Of a stretch of 64,000 nt of DNA, positions 36,301-48,300 are shown one piece after another (the first letter of the stretch is position 1; each line of letters starts with the position of its first letter). The translations under genes were made by a program, and so were the position numbers. The notes beneath the pieces were generated by a model. That model saw only the letters and a list, made by a program, of their open reading frames with translations, searched no databases and was not told the origin of the DNA. The stretch comes from Trichoplusia ni (lineage: Eukaryota; Arthropoda; Insecta; Lepidoptera; Noctuidae): positions 3,782,001 to 3,846,000 of the forward strand of contig NC_039500.1 in NCBI RefSeq assembly GCF_003590095.1, in the 5' to 3' direction.

Positions 36301-39300
36301 GGGTTTGGCGTGATGACCTCAACCCTCCGGCTATCCGTGCAGTCAAGTCATTTCGGATCACATTATATTTTAGATGTTACTGTACAACCATGTCTAACTA
36401 TAATGCTAACAAGATGCTTGTATGTAGCCACTGGAGAACGGCATCGAGGGTCACGTGTTCGGAGACACGACCGCCTACATACAGCGGCAGCACGCCGACA
36501 CCGTCAAGGGGAAGAAACCAGCTCTCGGACAGAAGGTACTCATTATACTAGCATATAAGTCTTGGAAACCAATTTATTCAGAGAACTCCAAGAATTCCAG
36601 GAGCAGCAATGATGGGCATGTGTATCAGGCTAACTTATTGCCTATGCATATCAGAATTATCAGAAAATTACATATTAAAACAGTTGCTGGAATTTAGACC
36701 TGCAACTATGTGCATAATAATTCAATCTTTGAAACCCTAGTTCACATAAATACTTAGACCTTTGTTTAGTCCTAGCTACCGCATTAGGTTAAGTAACCTG
36801 TAATGGTAGATTAATTTGATAATTACATAAAGAAATAAATATAACCAGATTCTTTTCTACAATCTCAATATAATGGCTAACAGAGATTTGTGGAAGAAGG
36901 GATGGGAGTTCTTCGTTATGCAAACCCTAATGGATGTCACAAAAACACTAATGCAATATATAACTGCCAAGCAAATGTCTTTCTTTCACCAAACATCATT
37001 AATTTTCTATCCCATGCTCTCTCCCTACCATGTAAAGGATTTCAGAACATTCAAGTCATTTGCACAAAGACAGTCAATTTGAGGATAAGCTTTCGTGGAT
37101 CACACAAACGCCAGTCTCATGTCGGGATTGAACCTGCGACAATCACGCACAATTTAGCTTGGCGATCTTTCTCTTTTGCCTATCCTTACACGCCTATATG
37201 TTCCTATCATATACTGACGTTCTACCATATGGTTTAGATTCGCGCGCGCCTTCTATACGTGATGCCGACGAGGAACACTCCGTTCCTGACCATGAAGGAT
37301 ATCTTCGAGTCCACGTACCCTGACCTCGCCGCCGAGCAGACCCTCAAGGATGGAGACATCGTCGATGAAGCGCAGGTATGATAGCCTTCCCTAAGCAAAC
37401 CCCAACTGATGAGTTCTTTATGACATTCAAAAACTGACTGTAAATCAATAATTATAAAGTCCATAATTCATTGGCATCGAGAATACACTATCGTTTTGCT
37501 ATTGCTTTCAAACAATTGTGATCATTATATCAAAAGCCATAGAGTTCGTTTTTAATGTCATGGAAATATCTGTTGCTTGCTTAGTACAACGATGTCAAAA
37601 GTCCTGCTGTAAGGCCTATATTACATGTACTGTTCTTCCAGGTCCTGAAGATCACAGGGCGTTCGATACACTTCCGTCTCGGGAACGGCTGCTACGGCAC
37701 CATGAGCCTGAAGCGGATCCAGGTGGACGAGGACCTGACTGATGAGGAGGTGGTCGCCAAGTCTTATCCTATTGGTAAGTAAAGCACTCATAAATGCTGG
37801 GAAGGGTATCGCACCAACACCATTAACAAAAATACTTAGATTACGTATTCATATAGTGCATTGAAGCGAACAGGATTTTATAACATCGCACAATAGACTG
37901 TAACTCATTGACTGAAAGTTCACATTAACTAGAAGCCATTAGCCGAGAAGCCAGATGGGAATTTTTGCACTTTATGTCTATAGCCTTAAAGACATTTTTC
38001 CAGTATCAATAAATCTGCGTTAGGCTCACCCTGTTTGCGCTTGACACTTATGCTACAAGCTAGTCAAAGGACACTGAAAAAAAGTCCTTTTTCTAAAAAA
38101 CAAAAATTGACTAACATGAACTGCTTTAAATTTGTACAAAATCGAGACATTACGCGTAAGCTTCATTCATTGTATTTTGATCAATTGATGACTACAAAAC
38201 GAACACTGAAAATGTCGTCATCATCCTTATTGGCGATTAACTTAACCAGCGTTGTAATAAATGACTGAACGGATAGCCGAGTGGTTGAGGTCACCACGCC
38301 AAAACCACTGTGAGTGTAGTGTCGCGGGTTCGGTCCCCGCGTAGGACAAGTATTTGTGTGATCCACAAATGCTTGTTCTGAGTCTGGGTGTCTTTGTGCA
38401 TGTGATTTGTATGTTTGTAAAACCCCCGCGATACAAGGACTAAATTCCTTAGTGCGGGAGTCGTTTTTAAAAACGTTGTGTTGTCACAACACGGACACAA
38501 TGGCGATTCGTATAACCAGGTTTCTAATAAACGTGCGTTGTGTGTGCAGGCAGCCGCCACAAGGTCCGCGTGTTGTGCTATAACCTGTCGGACTGGGTGT
38601 ACTCGGTGAGCGACGAGCCGGGCGTGCTGGCGGAGCAGGTGTTCAGCCGCGCGGGGCTGGCGCCGGGCCGCCTGCTGCCCGCCAGGGTCGCGCGCGTCGC
38701 GCCCACGCATCTGCTGCTCAGCGTCGGACGGGTCACCGGTATGTACTCAAATACTCTATTATTTATTGCACTTCATGTGTTACAAGGGATGTGTTACACT
38801 TCATGTGGGACACAGTGGACTAGATAAAAAAGAATGTGTTACAAGGATGGTAAAAAAACAAGTTAAATATACAATGTACCCATTCGGGCACGCAAAAGTT
38901 AGAAAAGATGTAACGTAGGTTCTAGGCAGATAGGCTTGTGAGAAAAAAATGGTTACAAATAGATTAACAATTTATTCTTAAAAAAAACAAATAGTCGGTT
39001 GAGCTGGGGGTGGTTTTAAAATATCGAGCGCGCGAGGAATTGAAGGTCGCAAGAGAAACACCACTATCCTGCCTCAGTATCCGGATGTGTAGGGGTCCGC
39101 GGTCTCCTTCCCGGGTAGCAGCTGACCGACGGAGACTCAAGGGCAGGCAAGGTCTTCGGCAGGAACGTTTCTAATCCTGACGGTCGATAGATGACGGCGT
39201 CAAGGACATTAGGCAGGAACGAAGAGGAAGAAGAAGAGTAGAAAACGCAGCCTCGATGGCTTACAAGTACTTGAGCTGGAACTGGAAGCTTGAAGCTGGA

Positions 39301-42300
39301 GACTCAACTTGGACTTGAACTTGAACTTGAACTTGAACCCTGGAATTCGGTAATTGGTAACTTTAGAAATTGACCGAATCCAGTCTGTTACTGCGGCATC
39401 CCGTTAGCAACACAACATACTAAAATGGAAAGCGGTGATTCAGCACTAAGTAGCTATCGAGATGGGGCAGTCTAGGCAGCGTGGTACATTAGCTAGCAAA
39501 ACTACATGACGTTGTTAATTGTAAGATGAATAACAGCTATTATGAAAGTAGTTTCATAATTAATACATCTTATGCAATAAATTAATAGCAGTGTTATTAG
39601 ATTTCGGATTTAAGAGAAGGATATGCTATAATAAAAATGTCGTTGTAAGTTTAAAATGGTTGACCGTCATGACACGGCCAAGGTTAACCGTTCCAAAGGT
39701 CAATGCAAATTGTAAAGTCGGTAAACACAATATTTAAAACTATAGGTCAATTACATTTTAGAACACGACAGATAACAGTTTAAATATCTATTAAAGGTTT
39801 GCAACACTATGATGGTGAAAGTATTAAAAGCAATTAATCGTAGCACAATGATAATTTTAGCAAGTCATGCATTACTTAAATCTAGCGATTATTTGTAAAC
39901 GTTTTGCAACACTCACCCGATATGGGGTTCACTGAATTTAATTAGTCTGTAGATATATTTAAAGTTTTATATTTTAAGTGGCCGGTATTAGGGCCTTACT
40001 GTGAAAAAAATAGAACTCGAGAGTACGCGCTCAGCTGTTCGCGGTAGGTCGGTAATAATCCTTTCCCCGGTCGCACTGGCATCGGTGGCTCGCGTGACGC
40101 GTCGCTCGCAGTTTGAACGGTGGAAGGGGTTCGGCCAACGGAACCGGTTTCCGAGACGTGAGTTCGGGCGTGCGGCGCGTTCCAATATAAAGACGAGTGT
40201 TTTATAGAATTTCAACTCGATACACTCGTAAGTATCTATAGATTCAAAGAAATTAGAGTATAAAAACGTACAACGTTACAGTACCCCCCTCTTTAGGGTA
40301 GGATTTTTCCTAGGGAAAATCCGCTGCTACTGCTACTGAAAGCATTTGGTTCACGCTACACTATCATTCCTATCCCTTTCACCCATCCTCTTTTATTCAT
40401 TCATCTTTTAATCAGCAGCTGACACTTTAGATCCTGTGCCTTCCGCACGCTATCATTCAGAGTATTCTGCATATAACGCAAAACACCCACGCGAACCGAA
40501 CGTAGATCTTATGAGAGTTTATTATGCAGTGCAGTCTACATATAACCAATGGATGATAGATAAATATAATGGCAGATATTAATATAGATAGGAAGTGTAT
40601 GGTTTTGGCTTACTTTTGGAGTCACCAGCCGCTCCTGCATAGGCTTATTTAAACAGTTGCAAACCGCTGTGTAGAGTGTAATGTGTAGGAAGATGTGTAT
40701 AAGTTATCAATGGTGTAGGGCCATGATACCAATAAAAGAAATCATTGGGGTAGAACCAAGATTGCTTTCTTACTACGGCAGTAGGGCCGATAGTAATAAT
40801 ATAGAAGCATGAATGGGGTAGACCAACAGTGTAAATAAGGAAATAGTAAATAGAAGGAATGGTTCATATGTAGTGGCAGTGTATAGGTAACTGTATCTGT
40901 ATTGTATATAGTTAAGGTAGTAATCCATTTTAGCCCAATTTTAGGCACTAGATAGGCGACATTAGATTTAGATTTTTATTTATTTTAGGGATAAGTTATG
41001 TAAAAAGTAGTTTTAGTTTAAATTAAATTATTTAAAATATTTTAGTTTTCAGTTGTTCCAAGCAATGTACCATATATAGCTAAGTTTTGTCATTCTTTGT
41101 AGTTAATTTGTTTCAGATCTTTAATATGCCATTCTCCGATAGATTTTCCAGACATATCAGCTAATTCATAAACTAGTGGTGATTTTTTATTGACTACCTT
41201 ACATTTAATGAATTTAGGGGCTAATTTTTTATTAAAATATTTGTCTTTGTCGCTTTGGTAGAAAGTTCGCTTCCAGACAATATCACCTAAATTGTATTCG
41301 GCAGGTTTTCTTCGTAAATTGAATGACTGACAGTTTCTAGTATGGGCTTGCAAAAGAGCTCCTTGTACTTTGTTGAAGATAGTAGCTAAATAACCTAGAT
41401 TTTCAGCATACGAATCACGTGGTTCAAATATGATATCGCTGTCGAATTTACAGTCCCTGTAATGAGTACCACAACTAACCAGTTCACGACCATATACTAA
41501 AAAGGAAGGCGTGAAACCAGTTACTTCATTCACGGAGCTGTTAATAGCAAATTGGATTTTAGGTATAATTAAATCCCAAGTACGTTGATCGTTATTTATG
41601 AAAGTTGACAGAGCAGTCATTATAGTTTTGTTATACCTTTCAACGGTATTTATGTGAGGCGAGTATTTCGGTGTAAAATGTAAGTTTGGTATGTTGTACT
41701 TAGCTATTAAGTTCTTTAGAGTAGCGCTAACGAATTGTTTGCCGTTATCGAGTATGATAGTAAATGGGATACCGTGTACCAAAAATACGTTATCTTCAAG
41801 AATTCTGGAGATTATGTCAGCATTAGCTCGTTTAATAGGGAAAAGCAAACAGTATTTTGAAAAACAACAGGTTACGACAAATATGTAAGAATTTTGTTTC
41901 TTGGTAACCGGTAGAGGTCCAACAAGATCAATACTAAGCATCTGAAAAGGTCTGTAACAAGATTTGGGTTTACCCATGTGTCCAAGCGTTGCGTGATTTT
42001 GGTGTTTGTGGGCTATGCAAGTGTCGCAAGAAGTTACTGCTTTGACCACATCCGCATACATACCGGGCCAGTAATATTTTAGTGATAGTCGTTTAAAAGT
42101 TTTAAAAATACCAAGATGGCCACAGATTGGCTCAGCGTGATTTTTAATTATAATGTTAGTTCTATCCTCAAGAGGTACCACTTCTTTCCATTCAAATTCT
42201 TTGGTTAGTGGATTAAGACTCTTTTTAAAACGAAAAAGTTTATTTTCTGATACCTGATAATCAAGAAAGGAAGTTGGAGAATTTAAGCAACCATTATAAA

Positions 42301-45300
42301 CACTTAGATACCACGAATCTGAAGTTTTGGGTATAGCATTATTGGTAGAATGGTCACTATCAATGGCTGATACGGGAGTTGAACGCGATAGAAAATCAGG
42401 TACGACATTTTCTGAACCACGACGGTGTTTTATTTCTAAATTATATGCCGACAGTCGAACACCCCAGCGAGCCAAACGACCTGTAGGATTATTTAATTTT
42501 AAAAACCATTTAAGGGCAGAATGATCCGTGAATACCGTTAGCTTTTGGCCATTTTCTACATAGCAACGCCAATGTTCAACTGCTAAAAGAACTGCAAGGG
42601 CTTCGCGCTCTGTTGCACTATAGTTGCGTTCTTGTTTGGACAATGACTTGCTCATGTATGCTATGAGTCTTTCCTCGCCTTTTATGTCCTGAGTCAGAAC
42701 TGCACCGATACCGTAGTCACTCGCGTCGGTGTGAATTTGAAAGGGTTGGGAATAATCTGGGCATGAAAGAACAGACGCGGACACTAAGCAGTCCTTTAGT
42801 TTAGTAAAGGCAATGTGAGCTTCCGTAGACCATAAAAATGGGGGAGCTTTCTTGCTTTGTGAGGTTAATTTGTTCAATGGTGAGGCCAAGGAACTGAAGT
42901 TGGGAATGAACCTGCGGTACCAAGAAGCTGCGCCTAAGAAGCGACGAACTTCTTTCCTATTAGTCGGGGTAGGATAATTTTTAATAGCTTCTACTTTTTC
43001 AGGGTCAGCGTGTAAGCCGTTAGCATCCACTATATAACCTAGATATTTCAGTTTATCCCTGAAAAACTGACTTTTCTTTAGATTTATAGTTAGATTCGCA
43101 GTTTTTAGTTTATTTAACACAAGTAGTAATAGAGAAATATGTTGCTCAAAGGAAGACGAGACAATAATTATATCATCTATGAAGACGAAGACCCTATGCT
43201 CAAATTCCGGTCCATAGAACAAAGCATCTACCAAGCGCTGTTGGGTAGCCGGTGCGTTAGTGAGACCGAACGGCATAGACTTAAATTGATAAGTGCCTCG
43301 CGACGGAATGTAGAACGCGGTCTTACACCTGTCTTCCTGCTTAATTAGAATTTGCCAAAAACTTTTTGACAGGTCTAGACTTGATAGGTATTTGGCGTCG
43401 CGTAGGTTGTCGAGTATCTCGGATATATAGGGCAAATTGTAGGCATCTTTTTTAGTGACGGCATTTAATTTCCTACTGTCAAGGCAAAACCTAAGCTCAC
43501 CATTCTTCTTAGGTGTTAGTAGTACAGGGGATGACCATGGGCTTTCAGCAGGCTCAACTACATCATCTTTTAGCATCTCATCAAGTTGCTCCACTAATAT
43601 GCGTTGCTTTTCCGGGGACATTCTATAGTACCTTTGACGAATGGGAGCAGCATTCCCAGTGTCAATGGAATGTGTTATTAAGGCAGTACGACCTAGACCT
43701 CGTTCCTCGTATGAAATTTCCCGGAATTGAGAGATGATATTATCTGCTGTTACTTTCTGGTCTTCCGACAGGTGAACATAAGACTGTAGATATTCCGATC
43801 TCTCTGATGCCAATTCAGCTAATTGAGCCTCTGATGGGTTTAGGAATAAAATTGAGTTTAAGTAACTAGGAAATAAACCAAACTTACGCCAAAAGTCCAT
43901 GCCTAGAATTAAGGAATTTTTAACTTCTGGTATAATGTGTACGTCCAAATTATGAGTCTGTTTTTCAAAAGTGAAAGGTAATGTAATAAAACCTATAGAC
44001 GCAAGTTTTTGTCCACCTGCTGCCGCGAATGTTAAAGGTTGGCTAATGTTCCATGTGGTAGTAGAAGCTAGAAAACTCTTATGGGCGTCGTTTCCCATTA
44101 TAGTGACGGCAGAACCTGTGTCAAGTAGTCCAGTAATAGTTTTACCTTTAACTCTAACTGAAACGTAAGGGCGTGTAAAGTCTATATTATTGTTATGGAT
44201 TGTAGAAACGGTATAGCAAGAAAAGAATTTAGAAATAGTACTAAGCCAATTATCCCAATCAGTCTTATCAAAATTCGTGCTATTATTACCTTTACTACAA
44301 CCCTTGATACTTAGTTTTTTTGATCAGTCTGGCAATTAGGACAATCTGGAAACTTAACGCCTTTCTTCCCACATTTGAAACATATAACAAAGTGTGGCTG
44401 TTTACATGAACCTAAAGAGTGTGAATTAGATCTACACCTTGGACAATATCTATGCTTATTCATGTTCTCAGACTCTTGTCCTATTTCGTTAACTTGTATA
44501 TGATTGTTAAATGATTTATTTGGTTCAAAAGTAGTTTTAGGTTTATTATAATTATAGTTATTAGAGTAGTTAGGTTTATTAAATTTATTATTAAAATTAT
44601 TATTACTAGAATTTTTAGAACTAGCGTACTTTGTATAGGCAAACTCAGGTGCTAAAGTGTCAGGTGTAACCTTGGGAGGTTCGCAAAACTGTTTAAGCCT
44701 AGACTGTATATTTTCATAATTCCTACATAGTTTCTGCAAGCTTCTAATATCAGTGATATCAGAAGAAGACGCTAGAGTACTTGCATAACAGGGCCTAATA
44801 TTGTGCAGTAAGATCTCTAACTGATCCTCTTCAGATAAAGATTTGCTCAGTCTCGAAAACATACCACGCATAATAGAAATGTATATAGTTATGTTTTCTA
44901 GTTCACCCTGCGTACGAGCACGTATTTCGGCAAGCAACCTATAGTCGTAGTCGTTTTGACTAAAATCCTGCTTTAGTAAAACTACGATCTCATCCCAAGT
45001 TTTAGTGTCATTTTTAATACACCTATACCAATGCAGAGCGTCATCGGTAAAAATTTCAAATAAGTACGACACAATATTTTCTTGAGGGATACCCCTACTT
45101 ACTATAAATTCATCCACTTTTTGAATGAATGCTCTAACGCAGGTTTTTCCGGAGTATTTTAATTTACTTAACTCGGAATGAATCTTGCGCTCACAAGTGA
45201 CAATCACGTTACTCAGTTCAGGTACCGCCTGTGTCGGACTAGCAATGTGGGTAGTTTGAGATTTTGGTTTTAGTGAAGTTATCTCCTTATATTGTGAGTT

Positions 45301-48300
45301 AAAATTAGTACAACATACTTTGTATGTCTCTGCTACATCGGAAGTCGAGTGATTAATCCGATTCAAGCGATGGTAGATATGGTGAAGTAAGGTTTCCGTG
45401 CGAAAAAATAAGTTTTTATCGAATTTGGATTTTAACGATACCAAATTATTGTGAGATTTTAACAAGGACTCATTAACCGCTTTCAAATCTGAAATTGGAT
45501 CTAAATGTGACTCTAAGATGTCCTCAGAGGGTAATGTTAAGGATAATTTAACTATTTGTTTCCTAAGTTCGCTAACGGAGTCACCACCAGTACCACCACG
45601 AACAGATACCTCGTAGTCCAGTTCAGCTTTTTGTAGCGACAGAAGTTTAATAGGATAAGACATCTTATAAAAAAAAACGCCGCGGAATGTGTGTTGCAAA
45701 ACGTATAAAACACGATACACAGTTACAACAAAATTAAAAAAAATAGGACAACACAAAAATAAATGCAAAATCAGTAGTTAGGCAGTCTACCAATATGTGA
45801 AAAATTAAAATATACAATGAAAATATAATGAGGGTAGGTACTCAAAAAATTCACAATTGGTAGCCTGTGATTAATTTTAGCACAACTGTAAGAAAGCCGA
45901 CACCAAGAAATACTACAAAATGATAAGCTCACAAAAACTCAACACGGCTCGATATTCTACCTTCCTGGGCGCCACTGTAACGTAGGTTCTAGGCAGATAG
46001 GCTTGTGAGAAAAAAATGGTTACAAATAGATTAACAATTTATTCTTAAAAAAAACAAATAGTCGGTTGAGCTGGGGGTGGTTTTAAAATATCGAGCGCGC
46101 GAGGAATTGAAGGTCGCAAGAGAAACACCACTATCCTGCCTCAGTATCCGGATGTGTAGGGGTCCGCGGTCTCCTTCCCGGGTAGCAGCTGACCGACGGA
46201 GACTCAAGGGCAGGCAAGGTCTTCGGCAGGAACGTTTCTAATCCTGACGGTCGATAGATGACGGCGTCAAGGACATTAGGCAGGAACGAAGAGGAAGAAG
46301 AAGAGTAGAAAACGCAGCCTCGATGGCTTACAAGTACTTGAGCTGGAACTGGAAGCTTGAAGCTGGAGACTCAACTTGGACTTGAACTTGAACTTGAACT
46401 TGAACCCTGGAATTCGGTAATTGGTAACTTTAGAAATTGACCGAATCCAGTCTGTTACTGCGGCATCCCGTTAGCAACACAACATACTAAAATGGAAAGC
46501 GGTGATTCAGCACTAAGTAGCTATCGAGATGGGGCAGTCTAGGCAGCGTGGTACATTAGCTAGCAAAACTACATGACGTTGTTAATTGTAAGATGAATAA
46601 CAGCTATTATGAAAGTAGTTTCATAATTAATACATCTTATGCAATAAATTAATAGCAGTGTTATTAGATTTCGGATTTAAGAGAAGGATATGCTATAATA
46701 AAAATGTCGTTGTAAGTTTAAAATGGTTGACCGTCATGACACGGCCAAGGTTAACCGTTCCAAAGGTCAATGCAAATTGTAAAGTCGGTAAACACAATAT
46801 TTAAAACTATAGGTCAATTACATTTTAGAACACGACAGATAACAGTTTAAATATCTATTAAAGGTTTGCAACACTATGATGGTGAAAGTATTAAAAGCAA
46901 TTAATCGTAGCACAATGATAATTTTAGCAAGTCATGCATTACTTAAATCTAGCGATTATTTGTAAACGTTTTGCAACACTCACCCGATATGGGGTTCACT
47001 GAATTTAATTAGTCTGTAGATATATTTAAAGTTTTATATTTTAAGTGGCCGGTATTAGGGCCTTACTGTGAAAAAAATAGAACTCGAGAGTACGCGCTCA
47101 GCTGTTCGCGGTAGGTCGGTAATAATCCTTTCCCCGGTCGCACTGGCATCGGTGGCTCGCGTGACGCGTCGCTCGCAGTTTGAACGGTGGAAGGGGTTCG
47201 GCCAACGGAACCGGTTTCCGAGACGTGAGTTCGGGCGTGCGGCGCGTTCCAATATAAAGACGAGTGTTTTATAGAATTTCAACTCGATACACTCGTAAGT
47301 ATCTATAGATTCAAAGAAATTAGAGTATAAAAACGTACAACGTTACAAAGATTAAGAGGGCTGAATAACAATTTAATCCGATCAAAATCTAGACAAAGGC
47401 AACACAGTTTGTAGATTAGTCACAAATTGTGTTTCCAAGCGGCTTCAAAAGCAAATTTCTCTTTTCGTCTGTATTTCGTTTTTCTTATGTTTGTTAGTAT
47501 AGTTACTTTAATTATTAAATACTTTTACTAAATTTTACTCTACATATTATACAAGTCCAAGCGTTTCCCGGTGACATCCTAGTCCACATGTAAATTGAAA
47601 CATATTTGACTTTCTAAAAATCCTTTTCAAACAATATCACTTCTTTCAGGTTACGTGTCGCAAGCGCACATGACAGACACGGGAATTGTCGAGCAAACTA
47701 AAAAGACAGTGTCCAATCTGTCGAAGAAATTCAAGGCAAGTTTTAGAACTTTATTGTAACGCAATTTTTTACTCTTTATCTCTAACCGTGTTGATAGTAT
47801 AAAAATTAATTGACTGACCCAGCAAAAGTTGTGTTTTGCCATATGACAAAAAAGGGCATGGAAAAAAAACAGATGTCCGATTCTCAGACCTACGTTATAT
47901 GAACCTACCTATATAGAATCGGTCAAGCCGTTTCGGAGGAGTTCAATTAAACACACCGACAACTTTATATATTAAGTTAGCTAATTGGCCAATTGAAGTA
48001 CAATATCAAATACAGACACAATTTAATTATCCAAATCTGAAAAGGCCAAAACAAGCAAGTCTCGACTTTTTGCTTCAGGAATAAGATTCAAAATCCCCAA
48101 GACATCCAACTATATTGAAGTTTTTCCTTAAAATATGTTGTACCAGGTGGGTCAGGAAGTCACAGCCCGTGTCCTGGTGTCGAACCCGCGCGCGCTGTTC
48201 CTGACGCTGAAGCCGGCGCTGCTGGACCCCGACCTGCCCCTGCTGTGCAGCTACAGCGACGCGGAGATAGGGAAGGCATACACCGGCGTCATCAAGGTAC

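Larger units (their letters stand above)
38909..47347 (-). mobile_element. Full-length Ty3/Gypsy LTR retrotransposon in PDCD11 intron 10
   Basis: An 8439-bp element with two 1372-bp LTRs that appear identical wherever I aligned them, each TGTAAC...GTTACA. The 4-bp target duplication AAGA (38905-38908 and 47348-47351) is the length typical of this superfamily. A primer-binding site, polypurine tract, gag and pol are all present, pol in order protease, reverse transcriptase, RNase H, integrase. No envelope-like ORF is seen. It is antisense to the host gene. Identical LTRs, intact frames and an intact duplication imply a very recent insertion. It is intronic, so PDCD11 can still be spliced around it. 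I could not assign a clade. Confidence 0.97.

Noticed and set aside
36192..36558. Overlapping plus-strand ORFs of 119 and 105 codons
   Set aside because: They run through an antisense SINE and into PDCD11 exon 7. The Rrp5 frame explains the coding part.
38271..38345. Candidate tRNA gene
   Set aside because: The A and B boxes are tRNA-like, but the sequence is the head of a SINE with body and 3' tail, repeated many times in the window, and does not give a clean cloverleaf.
40001..40215. Paired ORFs of 68 and 75 codons, repeated at 47055-47282
   Set aside because: They lie inside the GC-rich block of both LTRs and recur only because the LTRs are duplicates. No domain.
44099..44310. A gap between gag and pol as evidence of a defective element
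   Set aside because: The pol frame is open through the gap back to the frameshift site and contains the protease active site, so the gap only reflects the lack of a start codon.
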